Origin: JAJYSO01 sp964586655
Lineage (GTDB): Bacteria; Bacteroidota; Bacteroidia; Flavobacteriales; Flavobacteriaceae
Length of the DNA: 55,829 bases
Direction: 5' to 3'
Assembly (NCBI GenBank): GCA_964586655.1
Contig: CAZPGY010000018.1
Location: forward strand, 1 to 55,829
The notes under the pieces were generated by a model that was given only the letters and a program-made list of their open reading frames with translations, had not been told where the DNA came from and ran no database searches. The position numbers were made by a program, and so were the translations under genes. Positions 9,090 through 18,288 of this stretch are shown here, piece by piece. Every line of letters begins with the position of its first letter. Position 1 is the first letter of the stretch.

Positions 9090-9521
9090 ATGACGACTTA
9101 TTATTTTATTCGGCACGCACAAAAAGAACGCAATGGGCAGCGCAATCCTCATCTTACTAAACTGGGAAAATCCCAAGCCCGACATTGGGCTGAGGTTTTG
9201 GCTCCCAAAGGCATTGATTTGATTTTTTGCACTCCTTTACGCCGCACACAAGAAACCGCCGCTCCGCTGGCGCAAAAATTGGGATTGCAACTTCAAATTT
9301 ATAACCCAACAGATTTGTACAACGAATCGTTCAAAGCACAAACCCAGGACAAAACCGTTTTAGTCGTTGGCCACCAAGATACCACGCCGGCCTTTATCAA
9401 CAGGATTTTAAAGGAGCGTCGATATGGTTTTATTGAAAGTCACAATCATGGCAATCTTTATAAAGTGAGCCTCGACGAACATGGAAAAGCACAATCAACA
9501 TTGACAAACATTAAATTTTAA
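9090..9521 (+). CDS. Histidine phosphatase family protein (SixA-like size)
   Basis: The 143-residue protein opens with FIRHAQ, the RH phosphoacceptor motif of the phosphoglycerate-mutase superfamily. It keeps the second catalytic His in VVGHQD and the arginine of CTPLRRTQETA. The length fits the short SixA-like branch, which acts on small phospho-compounds or phosphoproteins. It ends tail-to-tail with the minus-strand lipoprotein gene, overlapping by 4 bp. Confidence 0.85.
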   Translation: MTTYYFIRHAQKERNGQRNPHLTKLGKSQARHWAEVLAPKGIDLIFCTPLRRTQETAAPLAQKLGLQLQIYNPTDLYNESFKAQTQDKTVLVVGHQDTTPAFINRILKERRYGFIESHNHGNLYKVSLDEHGKAQSTLTNIKF

Positions 9522-10345
9522 CCACATTTGCGGTCGCTCAGCTCAACTTTTATGGCGGTGAAATTTATGGATTTCATCTTTTTTAACTGATTTTGTTGAA
9601 AAGCCCGAGCAGCATCTTCCAAAGTCAGCGTATCACTCTTAGGCCGGTACAGCTCATAATCTACAAAACGAATGCCGTTGATTTCTCTCGGGTTTATGAG
9701 CTTTTGAAAACGCAGCTTTTCTTGATGCGCGCCTCGATATGCTGCGGTATAAGTGAGGGTTTTGTTTTCCTTATCAATCCAAAGAATACTTTGTTGAATA
9801 TCAACCGGATCAGCATAAAACCGAATAAAAGCAATTTTAATTTTTTCATACCACTTCCTGCCTACCTGCTCATCTCCCAAATACCTCTTGCGAACGGTAA
9901 TTGAATTAAGTCCGAATGGAAATTCTGCCTTTCTGACAAGCGTGGCCAAGACCTCTTTTGACTGCCTTTCTTTATTTGAAGACAGCTTTTGCTCCGCTCC
10001 GTTTACCCTTTGTTTAAATCCGGTATTCGTCAATTTAGAAACCAAAGTATCTTTATCGGAATTGACCGAGATTTGTACAAATTCAAATTGCCCACAATTC
10101 CGTTTAATACGATAGGTATTAGCTTTCAATTGAAATTGAACGGTAGCGGCCATCCGGTGGGCTGTTCCATAAATTCGGGTCAAGGTATCCAGGAGGGCTT
10201 TCCCTTTGGCATTGCTCTGCAAAGTCAGAACCGGAGTGTTTTTTGTGGAAGGGTCTAATTCTTTAACGGCTTTCTTTTTAGGGTCTTGTCGGCAAGAAAG
10301 TAAGACCAAAAAGGTCAAACAGAATACGCAGTAATATTTTTTCAT
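9518..10345 (-). CDS. Lipoprotein of unknown function (DUF6503-like)
   Basis: The 275-residue protein has a lipoprotein signal with lipobox LLSC (about Cys18). The mature part resembles the LolA/LppX-like beta-fold lipoproteins of Bacteroidota called DUF6503 (AKGKALLDTLTRIYGT near the N-terminus, repeated short beta-strands, KTLTYTAAYRGA). The exact family is a tentative call from memory. The stop overlaps the convergent histidine phosphatase gene by 4 bp, so no terminator separates them. Nothing recognisable lies in the 156 bp upstream. Confidence 0.6.
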   Translation of the reverse strand: MKKYYCVFCLTFLVLLSCRQDPKKKAVKELDPSTKNTPVLTLQSNAKGKALLDTLTRIYGTAHRMAATVQFQLKANTYRIKRNCGQFEFVQISVNSDKDTLVSKLTNTGFKQRVNGAEQKLSSNKERQSKEVLATLVRKAEFPFGLNSITVRKRYLGDEQVGRKWYEKIKIAFIRFYADPVDIQQSILWIDKENKTLTYTAAYRGAHQEKLRFQKLINPREINGIRFVDYELYRPKSDTLTLEDAARAFQQNQLKKMKSINFTAIKVELSDRKCG

Positions 10346-10501
10346 AAAAACAATTCTTTATCGCCGACGAATTTAAATAATTCTCACAACATCTTTATCC
10401 CTTTATCACAATAGAATTGTATCACATTTCGAGTATCCCTATACTACTCCCCAAAATTCAGACCACAGGTTAAGTTGAAATTTTTACTAACTTTAAACCC
10501 T

Positions 10502-10891
10502 ATGGATATGAAAAATAAAAGGAGAAAATTCTCATCTAAATTTAAAGCAAAAGTGGCTATTGAAGCCATAAAAGAACGTCAAACACTCTCAGAATTGGCA
10601 GAACGATTTGAGCTTCATCCCAATCAAATAAGCACTTGAAAACGAAGGTTTTTGGAAAATTCAGAAGGAGTTTTTGAAAAAGGGCCGTCTAAAAAGAAAA
10701 AAAACAAAGATCAAACGGACAAACTATACCAAAAGATTGGTCAGTTGGAAATAGAAAATGACTTTCTAAAAAAACTTGTACAGAACCGACCTATAAAAAC
10801 AAGATTGGAAATGGTTGAGCTAAAACATAAAAAGCTAAGTCTACAGTTTGTGATAGTTATTCTAAAAATAAGTTCGGCTCAATGTTTTTAA
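10502..10891 (+). pseudogene. IS3-family transposase orfA with nonsense codon (IS remnant)
   Basis: From ATG 10502 the frame reads KNKRRKFSSKFKAKVAIEAI and then a helix-turn-helix ending HPNQIST. A TGA at 10637-10639 stands where the family has TGG (QISTWKRR). The same frame then continues through the leucine-zipper-like part (KIGQLEIENDFLKK), typical of IS3 OrfA, and loses similarity after about 10845. OrfB, with the DDE domain, is absent. I did not find terminal inverted repeats. Confidence 0.8.
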
Positions 10892-11129
10892 GGATTCAAG
10901 ACAAGCCCACCATGTACAAACCTTGGCGATGGAGTTTCTTAAAAGGTAAAACGGGGGTGGCGGCTTCCGGTTTTAATGATTTGATAAGTGTTACCCAGGC
11001 AGCAAAACAGATGAGTTGCCGCCGCAGTACAATCTATAGGATGATCGATGAAAGTAAATTAGAGGCCATCAACCCGGGTAAGCGGCTTACCAGGATTCGA
11101 AGGAGGACATTGAAGCACTATTGATGTAA
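10882..11129 (+). pseudogene. Excisionase-like helix-turn-helix gene, frameshifted near its end
   Basis: The frame carries SVTQAAKQMSCRRSTIYRMI and then LEAINPGKR, the usual HTH_17/excisionase motif of integrative elements. After 11100 the frame yields RTLKHY and stops, while the next frame gives EDIEALLM and a TAA at 11127, the expected family ending. A one-base deletion after RIRR therefore explains the break. The N-terminus is fused to the tail of the IS3 remnant, so the true start was lost. It is probably debris of an integrative element at the nearby tRNA. Confidence 0.65.
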
Positions 11130-11334
11130 AATGTCGTTGTATCAGTTAGGGTGCAATTTTCAAGTTATTGTTTTGTCATTTTGCAAAAAATGAAGCTTGT
11201 TTAAGAAAGAGAACGTGCGTTCTCTTTCCCCTTTTTAAGGAGCAATCCTCAATTTCGTGTGCAAATCATGTGCAAGGCAATATGCCCTAAAAATAATAAT
11301 ACACTGATTTAAAGTATATTACAACTTGAATAAG

Positions 11335-11408
11335 TGATCGCGGCAGGATTCGAACCTGCGACCGTCTGCTTAGAAGGCAGATGCTCTATCCAGCTGAGCT
11401 ACGCGACC
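11335..11408 (-). tRNA. tRNA-Arg (anticodon TCT)
   Basis: On the minus strand the gene begins GGTCGCGTAGCTCAGCTGGA and ends GGTTCGAATCCTGCCGCGATCA. It folds into a normal cloverleaf: acceptor GGTCGCG/CGCGATC with one G-U pair, anticodon stem TCTGC/GCAGA with loop CTTCTAA (anticodon TCT), T-stem GCAGG/CCTGC, discriminator A. CCA is not encoded. The scarred IS3/excisionase region lies on its 3' side. Confidence 0.97.
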
Positions 11409-11467
11409 TTGTTTTTATTTTCGTTATTTCAATAGCCAATCTTATAATTGTAACAAGATTCAAATGC

Positions 11468-11541
11468 TGTTTCTGGCAGCACTGACCCTGCGCCCGTCCC
11501 GCATAAAAGCGGGATGCTCTATCCAGCTGAGCTACGCGACC
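11468..11541 (-). other. Degenerate tRNA-Arg-like copy (5' half intact)
   Basis: The 33 nt at 11513-11545 are identical to 11380-11412 of the functional tRNA and its immediate 5' flank (offset 133). The rest is altered: an anticodon-like stem CCCGC/GCGGG closes a 6-nt loop, the T-loop reads GTCAGTG instead of TTCGAAT, and the 3' end cannot pair with GGTCGCG. It is therefore not a working tRNA but a duplicated 5' half, perhaps an old attachment-site duplication. Confidence 0.7.
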
Positions 11542-11624
11542 TTGTAGCTATTTAGGGTTAATTTTAAAAACTTTGCAAATATACTAATACCACTTTACTA
11601 TCCAATTTTTTGAGCAGCGATTTT

Positions 11625-12959
11625 CTACAACAATCCTCTTGCTTTCATCTCCAAATACTTATTAATGGTATTGACCGTCAATTTTTTGGGTGGAGTCAAG
11701 ATGGCTTGAATTCCATTTTTACGCAATTTTTTAAACATTCGTTGTTTATCCTCAGCAAATTCACGAGCAATGGTTTGGTCATAAATACCCGAAATACTTT
11801 CTACAGGGCGGTCCCGCAACGCTTTTAATTCTGTGTTCTCAAAGAAAACTACTACCAAGAGGTGTTTCTTGGCAATCGCCTTAAAATAAGGCAATTGTCT
11901 TTCCAAGGAAGTAATATGCTCAAAATTGGTGTACAGCATAATAAGACTGCGTTGAGTCACTTTTCGTTTTAGATGCACGTAAAGCCGGCTGAGGTCACTA
12001 TCTAAAAATTGGGTGTCTACATTATACAAAGCTTCCAAAATATGCTGAAGTTGCGTTTTTTTATTGTCGGCCGGTAAAAAGTTGTCAATTTGATGCGCAT
12101 AAGTAAACATCCCAATTTTATCTTTCTTTTTGAGGGCGATATTGGAAAAAGCCAAAGTGCTGTTGATGGCATAATCGAGAAGTTTCAGGCCTTCAAACGG
12201 CATTTTCATCACGCGACCTGCGTTGATAATAGAATAAATGGGTTGTGATTTTTCGTCCTGATACTGATTGACCATCAGTTCGCCGCGCTTGGCGGTAGCT
12301 TTCCAGTTGAGGGTGCGCACATCATCTCCCAGCACATAATCTCTAATTTGTTCAAACTCCAGGGTGTGACCAAGTCGTCTTATTTTCTTTAATCCAATTT
12401 GAGCAATGCGGTTGTCAATGGCCAAAAAATCATACTTCTTCATTTGGATAAAAGAAGGGTACACTTTCACCATCTGCTGGTCTTGGAAGGAATAACGCCT
12501 TTTGACAAGTCCGATTTTAGTAGCGATATAACAATTTAATTTTCCAAAGATATATTCTCCGCGATCGACCGGTTTAAGTGCATATTCATAATTTGTTCTC
12601 CGTTTCGTCGAAAGGGAAAGTTGTTTTAAAAAATCTCGTTTTTGAAACTGTACAGGAATCTCATCGATGACGATTATACGTATAGGAAAAGCATATTTGT
12701 TTTCAAGATAGAGTTTGACGGGATTGCTGTCGCTATTTGAAAATTTATCCGGTAGTTGTCGAGAGGCAAAAAATCCGGATTTGCCATACAAAGCGACCAA
12801 ATCTCCTAAAAAAAGTAGTGCAAAAAACAACACCAGCACCCACACCACAGCATATAGAGGCGGCCAAAAGAAGGAGACCAAAAACAACAAGGCCACGGCA
12901 AAAATCCCATAGAAAAAGCGGGGATGCAGATAAAGCGATTTAAAAAAACGAATTACCAT
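11625..12959 (-). CDS. DUF58 domain-containing membrane protein
   Basis: The 444-residue protein has two adjacent N-terminal membrane helices (about 15-55). The DUF58 domain follows, with the signature LGDDVRTLNWKATAKRGELM near residue 215, and a C-terminal part resembling a von Willebrand A fold. DUF58 proteins accompany MoxR AAA+ ATPases and are thought to be clients in envelope or stress processes. Its ATG shares one base with the MoxR stop codon (TAATG), which indicates translational coupling. Confidence 0.88.
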   Translation of the reverse strand: MVIRFFKSLYLHPRFFYGIFAVALLFLVSFFWPPLYAVVWVLVLFFALLFLGDLVALYGKSGFFASRQLPDKFSNSDSNPVKLYLENKYAFPIRIIVIDEIPVQFQKRDFLKQLSLSTKRRTNYEYALKPVDRGEYIFGKLNCYIATKIGLVKRRYSFQDQQMVKVYPSFIQMKKYDFLAIDNRIAQIGLKKIRRLGHTLEFEQIRDYVLGDDVRTLNWKATAKRGELMVNQYQDEKSQPIYSIINAGRVMKMPFEGLKLLDYAINSTLAFSNIALKKKDKIGMFTYAHQIDNFLPADNKKTQLQHILEALYNVDTQFLDSDLSRLYVHLKRKVTQRSLIMLYTNFEHITSLERQLPYFKAIAKKHLLVVVFFENTELKALRDRPVESISGIYDQTIAREFAEDKQRMFKKLRKNGIQAILTPPKKLTVNTINKYLEMKARGLL

Positions 12960-14017
12960 TAGCGCGGAATTTCAATGGATTTGGTAATCATTTCGATGAC
13001 ATTTTCGGCTTTCATTCCTTCCATCTCTCGTTCAGGAGATAAAATAATTCGATGTCCCAACACCGGATACAGGGTCTTTTTGACATCTTCCGGCAACACA
13101 AAATCACGGCCGCTAATGGCGGCAAAAGCTTTAGCTGCATTCATAATAGCCAGTGACGCCCGCGGAGAAGCTCCCAAAAATAAGTGCGGATGATTGCGGG
13201 TTTTATTTACAATTTGTGCAATGTATTTTACAATCTTTTCCTCAATAAGGATTTCTTTTAATTGGGCTCTGTATTGTATAATATCTTCGGGATCAAATAC
13301 ACTTTCTACTACTTCCAAAGGATCAGTTTGTTTGCGCTCGTGATGTGTTTTCAATATTTCAACCTCATCTTCCAAAGAAGGATAAGTAATATTTATTTTA
13401 AAGATAAATCGATCTAACTGCGCTTCCGGTAAAGCATAGGTTCCCTCCTGCTCTATGGGATTTTGGGTGGCCAACACCATAAAGGGCGGTTTCATTTGAT
13501 GAACTTCCCCGTCGATGGTCACCTGTCGCTCTTCCATAACTTCAAAAAGGGCCGCTTGGGTCTTGGCCGGCGATCTATTGATTTCGTCAATCAAAACAAT
13601 ATTGGAAAATATGGGCCCGGGTTTAAACTCAAAATCAGACTTTTGAGCATTTAAAATCGAAGTTCCCAAAACATCACTCGGCATCAAATCGGGGGTAAAT
13701 TGAATTCGGTTAAAATCGGTTTTTAAAGTCTTGGCAAATAATTTGGCGGTCAGGGTTTTGGCTATTCCGGGGACTCCTTCTATCAGCACATGACCATCTG
13801 CCAAAAGCGCAACGATCAAAAGTTCAATAAAATCATCTTGCCCCACAATCACTTGATGCAATTGTGAGCGAAGTCGTTCTACCGATTTTTTTAGCTCATC
13901 AAGAGGTATTCGGCTATCAAATTTCAGGTCGTTTGTCGAAGTCTCAGCAGCGCTATTTTCGGTAAATTCATCCGATTTTTTTGAGGGTTCTCTTTCAGCT
14001 TTATTTTTATTTTCCAT
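12959..14017 (-). CDS. MoxR-family AAA+ ATPase
   Basis: The 352-residue protein has an acidic, low-complexity N-terminus (1-35). The AAA+ core follows: Walker A-like GVPGIAKTLTAK near residue 80, Walker B VLIDEINRSP near 145, sensor 1 ATQNPIEQEGTY, and a C-terminal lid with HPHLFLGASPRA. This is the classical MoxR pattern. MoxR ATPases act as chaperones for vWA/DUF58 partners, and here a DUF58 gene follows directly. A gap of 144 AT-rich bases separates it from the upstream DUF4350 gene. Confidence 0.93.
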   Translation of the reverse strand: MENKNKAEREPSKKSDEFTENSAAETSTNDLKFDSRIPLDELKKSVERLRSQLHQVIVGQDDFIELLIVALLADGHVLIEGVPGIAKTLTAKLFAKTLKTDFNRIQFTPDLMPSDVLGTSILNAQKSDFEFKPGPIFSNIVLIDEINRSPAKTQAALFEVMEERQVTIDGEVHQMKPPFMVLATQNPIEQEGTYALPEAQLDRFIFKINITYPSLEDEVEILKTHHERKQTDPLEVVESVFDPEDIIQYRAQLKEILIEEKIVKYIAQIVNKTRNHPHLFLGASPRASLAIMNAAKAFAAISGRDFVLPEDVKKTLYPVLGHRIILSPEREMEGMKAENVIEMITKSIEIPR

Positions 14018-14161
14018 GGTTTGGGGTACTTACTGTTTTTTATTTTTACAAAGTATTTTCAACACTGTTTATCAGTATTACTATATTTGTTAATTACTAT
14101 AAATCAATATTATATACATCATTATCTAAACATATAGTTTATGTTGTGTGTTTTTGATTTA

Positions 14162-15364
14162 TTACAAGTTATTTTTAAAATCATTAATTTTTTCATTCAG
14201 TGACAAAAGCTCTTTTTTGGAGACATTTTGACGATTTTGCAGCTTTTGAATTTCTTCAAAAAGTGTTCGTATATCATCGGTCGAATTATTGGTCAGATCT
14301 TTTAATCGGTTGAGCAATTGTTGATCGATTTGGTCTACTTCGGTCTTTAATGCCCTTCGAATAAAATTTAAAAATTGATTAATCTTTTTACGGGTAATGG
14401 CAGTATGATCTTTTTGATCCAAATACATTCCGGCAATGGTTCGGGTATAATCATAGCTCTTATTTTGCAAAGGCTCCACCACTTTAATAGATTTTTGCTT
14501 TCTTTTACCCTCAAAAAGTACAAATAGAACCACACCGATAATCACAAAATAATATGCCCATTTCAAGTATTTGTTATTGAGCAAAAGGTATAAAATAGAG
14601 GTGTGAACAGTTTTGGTAACATCGTGATATATGTCATAATAAACCGGTTTATTGACATCGATATAGGCCAATATATCCTCTACATACCGATAATTATCGT
14701 CATGCAGCATAAAAAAATTGGTGAATACCTGAGGAGCAGAATGCAGTAATATTTTCCCTTTCCCAAACGGAATCTTCAAGAAATTAATATACATGGGGTT
14801 TGGGGTTTGGGGGTCATTTTTTAATCCACCTTGCCCCAAAACCACTTGCTTGGTGGTATCTACAATTTCAAAATAAGCAAGCTTGTGATTGTGAGCAAAC
14901 ACATAGCTGCTATCCCTTTGAAATTTAGGGTTGACCAATTCGTATTCCGCATAATTAATCAGTGCATTTCTGCGCAACTTATAGCGCAAACTAATGCCAA
15001 GCGTATCGAGGAAACCGTAGTTTACCCAATTGGCAGCAACAAAAAGTGTGTTTCCATTTTGCACCCAATTGAGCATTCGATCTACCAAAGCTTCATTGAA
15101 CCCGGCGCGATTATACACCATGAAATAGGTTCCCTTTATGGTAGAATCCGATAAAAATTTGAATGCGGGCTGCTCAACGGTTTTTAAATCAGTCGTCACC
15201 TCTTTTAGGCTGTTAAAAAAAACATAAGTGCCCAAGGGGATTTTGTCATTTCGCGAATAAGTAGGTCGCCAGTTCACCGGTTTGGGTCGCGAAGCCTCTA
15301 CATACACAATAATCCCGAGGAGGAGAACAATTATTCCCAGCACTATTTTATAAGTTCTACTCAT
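14162..15364 (-). CDS. DUF4350 domain-containing membrane protein
   Basis: The 400-residue protein has an N-terminal membrane helix (about 5-24), an extracytoplasmic domain with RNDKIPLGTYVFFNSL typical of DUF4350, a second helix (about 270-288, AYYFVIIGVVLFVLF), and a cytoplasmic helical tail with coiled-coil character. It overlaps the upstream DUF4129 gene by 8 bp. The family occurs in MoxR/DUF58 clusters of Bacteroidota; the function is not established. Confidence 0.82.
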   Translation of the reverse strand: MSRTYKIVLGIIVLLLGIIVYVEASRPKPVNWRPTYSRNDKIPLGTYVFFNSLKEVTTDLKTVEQPAFKFLSDSTIKGTYFMVYNRAGFNEALVDRMLNWVQNGNTLFVAANWVNYGFLDTLGISLRYKLRRNALINYAEYELVNPKFQRDSSYVFAHNHKLAYFEIVDTTKQVVLGQGGLKNDPQTPNPMYINFLKIPFGKGKILLHSAPQVFTNFFMLHDDNYRYVEDILAYIDVNKPVYYDIYHDVTKTVHTSILYLLLNNKYLKWAYYFVIIGVVLFVLFEGKRKQKSIKVVEPLQNKSYDYTRTIAGMYLDQKDHTAITRKKINQFLNFIRRALKTEVDQIDQQLLNRLKDLTNNSTDDIRTLFEEIQKLQNRQNVSKKELLSLNEKINDFKNNL

Positions 15365-16136
15365 CCGTTGTGTTTTTTAAGAGATCATCAAGCTTGTCAA
15401 ACACTGTTTTAGCTTGAGCGTATTGCCCTTGATTCATCGGAAAATCACCATACCAAACAAAATCGTATAAATGAGTAGCCCGATTGAATTGACGTCCTAT
15501 TTCCGGAGATTCTATTTCTTTTTGATATTCCTGATTGGTTTTTTCGTGCTGATATTCAATAAGCTCCTTATCCTGTAAGGTTTTCAACATCAACAGATAA
15601 GAATAACGCAAGGCCAGGCGATAATCTCTTTGTTGCAAGGCTTGATGAATCAACGCAGGAATATCTTCTTCATGAATAATTTTTTCCTCTTCAGAGAGCA
15701 GCACTTCAGGTGGGGCTTTGGTTTTTAGGAGTGCTTTTCCGGGATTCAAACGGACAAACAGCCAAATAATAAAAAATAAAACGCCGGCAATCAAGAAATA
15801 TTTAACGATCCCAATCACTGTATACAACCAGCTACCGGGTGTAAAAGACCCAAAAATACTTTCCAAAAAAGACGTGAGTATATGGTATAACCAATCCTTG
15901 AAGCGCTGCCACCAATTTATAGCGTCAATTTTTCGGGAATAATCAAAATCTTTATCATTTTTATAGTTAGCAAGCTGTTGTCGGTCAAAATGTACCGGCT
16001 GAAGATCAGTGCGCTGGTCATAGCGGATTTCCTGTGACGACAATATTGTATCAGACGGTGTAGCAATAATTTGACCGGGGAATACCAAAAAGAATAATAT
16101 TGCAAAAATCGAATACAAAGTCGATTTTCTTTCCAT
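15357..16136 (-). CDS. DUF4129 domain-containing membrane protein
   Basis: The start is set at 16136 because MERKSTLYSIFAILFFLVFPG begins a clear signal peptide or anchor; the frame remains open to 16214, so a longer form of 285 residues is possible. From the chosen start the protein has 259 residues. One membrane helix lies near residues 110-130 (FLIAGVLFFIIWLFVRL). The C-terminal DUF4129 domain carries LALRYSYLLMLKTL and ends DFVWYGDFPM. It belongs to the MoxR-linked envelope cluster. Confidence 0.78.
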   Translation of the reverse strand: MERKSTLYSIFAILFFLVFPGQIIATPSDTILSSQEIRYDQRTDLQPVHFDRQQLANYKNDKDFDYSRKIDAINWWQRFKDWLYHILTSFLESIFGSFTPGSWLYTVIGIVKYFLIAGVLFFIIWLFVRLNPGKALLKTKAPPEVLLSEEEKIIHEEDIPALIHQALQQRDYRLALRYSYLLMLKTLQDKELIEYQHEKTNQEYQKEIESPEIGRQFNRATHLYDFVWYGDFPMNQGQYAQAKTVFDKLDDLLKNTTDE

Positions 16137-16237
16137 TTCAATCCTAAACGCCCCCCCAATTGAGGAAGCACCAAACTGAAATGTGTTGGTCATATTCTTT
16201 AAACTTATCCCCATATTGCTGATTAATCAATTCTCTT

Positions 16238-17158
16238 TTACTTGTTTACACGATCGGCTCCCAAGCTTTCAATAGCTTCATAAGCACCGGTTTTGTTTTT
16301 CTTTTCGTTCAGGTTAAAGAAGATAAACGTGCTGCAAATAATCATCAAGACATAAAAAACATAGCGAGCTATATAGGCTATCAGGCTCAGTAATATATAA
16401 ATCCAATCTACAATTTCAGACAAATCTGCTGTTCCGCCAACCGCTATATCTTGTGAAACGGTCATGGCTTTGACCAGGGAGTAGATAAAAACCGGCACCT
16501 GAAAAATACTGCTGCCCAAGTAGTAAATAATTCCCATAATAAAAAGGGTCAAAAAACTCATCCACCAATTACTTTTTATCAGTTTAAAGCAATAAGCAAT
16601 AGAATCCCCTACTCCCATATCATAAAAGGCCATAATGGCAAATACCAAGGAAAGCGGTACATAGAGATATATACCGGGAATTATACAGAAAAACAGTCCC
16701 ACAACCACCATCAGTCCCGCCAAGAGGGAGATGCCTGTAAATCGTCCCCATGTTCGGCGCACATTGGCAGCCACTTCGTCAAACAGAATGGTTCCTTGGT
16801 GATCGATATAGGACTTGATAGCATAATTGATACTGGCATAAAACACGGCGTAAAACAAGACAGAAATTGCGATAATAACCACCCCCACCAAAAGAGTCAT
16901 TCCAAAAAACTGCCCAAATACAGTGTCCACATTTTCCGGATTACTCGACAGAATTGAAAACAAACCCACGCCCTGCCCAAACATCAAATACAAATATCCG
17001 GTTACCGCCAAGAGCAACACCAACAAAATGGGCCCCACCAACTTAAAAATAACTTGAAAGAGCGGCTTGTAATTGTATCGAAGAAAAGCAAAACTATCGC
17101 CTAATATATCCCCTAAATCCCGTTCGCGTTTAAAATCAATGTAATTAGCGGTTTCCAT
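16238..17158 (-). CDS. Multi-pass membrane protein of the MoxR/SpoIIM cluster
   Basis: The 306-residue protein has about six hydrophobic helices, for example VILLAVTGYLYLMF, GMTLLVGVVIIAISVLFYAVF and LAGLMVVVGLFFCIIPGIYL. This resembles the glycerophosphodiester-phosphodiesterase membrane-domain type of fold, without a catalytic domain. The ATG lies 14 bp inside the upstream SpoIIM gene. The function is unknown; the conserved gene order with SpoIIM, RDD and MoxR genes suggests a shared envelope role. Confidence 0.7.
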   Translation of the reverse strand: METANYIDFKRERDLGDILGDSFAFLRYNYKPLFQVIFKLVGPILLVLLLAVTGYLYLMFGQGVGLFSILSSNPENVDTVFGQFFGMTLLVGVVIIAISVLFYAVFYASINYAIKSYIDHQGTILFDEVAANVRRTWGRFTGISLLAGLMVVVGLFFCIIPGIYLYVPLSLVFAIMAFYDMGVGDSIAYCFKLIKSNWWMSFLTLFIMGIIYYLGSSIFQVPVFIYSLVKAMTVSQDIAVGGTADLSEIVDWIYILLSLIAYIARYVFYVLMIICSTFIFFNLNEKKNKTGAYEAIESLGADRVNK

Positions 17159-18116
17159 ATTTTTTATGTTTTAGGTGTAAATACTGTGGATAAAAGACGT
17201 AATAAAAAAGCATCAAACACAGTGATGAAATAATAATTAACAGAGCCAGCCAATCGGGCATTTCGGTATGACGAGTCACAAAACCTTCCAAAAAACCGGC
17301 AATGATAAAAAAGGGGACGGTGCTGATTACTATTTTGACCCCGTCCTTCACTCCTTTTATAAAAGAAGTAAGTCGGGTATAAGTTCGTGGAAACAAAATA
17401 CTGCGTCCCACTACCAATCCGGCACATCCCGCTACAATAATAGCAAATATTTCAATGGTTCCATGAATCCAAATGGTGCGTACCGACTCCCAAAAGTAGC
17501 CATGATCATACATAAAGTATTGAAAAGTGCCCAACATGACCGCATTGCGCATCAACATAAACAAGGTGCCAATGCCCAAAAGGAGGCCAAAGACAAAAGT
17601 GTATAAGGCCACTTTAATATTATTTAGGGTAATCCCCAGAAACATATTCATTTCAGATTGCTGTTTATACACGGCCATAGGATCGTTGTTTTGCATGTTC
17701 TGTAGGGTCATATCAATATACCCGTCTCCCATAATCATGCGAGCAAAAGAAATATCTGTACTCGTTGAGAAACAGCCAACCGCTACAAAAAGCGCAAAGG
17801 TTAAAAACGAAATCAGCAATTGTTTTTGATAGGGATAGAAGAAAAGCGGAAACTCGTGCGTAAAAAAGGTAATCAACCGATTGCGTGATTCTTTTTGGGT
17901 TTTATAGATTTTTTGATGCGCCTTGGTCGACAGCATATTCAGGTATTGCGCAGTTTTACTGTTGGGATAAAAGGTTTGTGCATAGCTGAGGTTTTCAGTC
18001 ACCTCCATATACAATGCAGAGAGCTCGTCGGGAGAAATTTCAATTTTATTGAAAACTACCTTTTCAAATTTCTCCCATTTGTCTTTATTTTGTTTTATGA
18101 AGGCTGCTTCGCGCAT
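17145..18116 (-). CDS. Stage II sporulation protein M-like (SpoIIM/DUF95) membrane protein
   Basis: The 323-residue protein begins with a soluble helical region (MREAAFIKQNKDKWEKFE, about 1-95). Five or six hydrophobic helices follow, with the family motifs FLGITLNNIKVALYTFVFGL and GTIEIFAIIVAGCAGL. This organism does not sporulate; in Bacteroidota the family accompanies RDD and MoxR genes and its role is unknown. It is the first gene of the minus-strand cluster and diverges from the RDD gene across 172 bp. Confidence 0.85.
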   Translation of the reverse strand: MREAAFIKQNKDKWEKFEKVVFNKIEISPDELSALYMEVTENLSYAQTFYPNSKTAQYLNMLSTKAHQKIYKTQKESRNRLITFFTHEFPLFFYPYQKQLLISFLTFALFVAVGCFSTSTDISFARMIMGDGYIDMTLQNMQNNDPMAVYKQQSEMNMFLGITLNNIKVALYTFVFGLLLGIGTLFMLMRNAVMLGTFQYFMYDHGYFWESVRTIWIHGTIEIFAIIVAGCAGLVVGRSILFPRTYTRLTSFIKGVKDGVKIVISTVPFFIIAGFLEGFVTRHTEMPDWLALLIIISSLCLMLFYYVFYPQYLHLKHKKYGNR

Positions 18117-18288
18117 AAATTTTATGATCTAATACAAAATCTAAGGATATTCGGTGGGTTTTACTTTGGTTTTTATGCTTATCTTTTCGCCGTTCTCCGG
18201 ATAAACCTAAAAGAGAAAACCAAAGATTATGCTGTAAAAATAAATATAATCGAGTATCCATAAAAACATTTTCAAAGAAACATCATAA

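Noticed and set aside
11468..11541. Second functional tRNA-Arg
   Set aside because: The acceptor stem cannot pair, the T-loop is not TTCRANY-like, and the anticodon loop has six bases.
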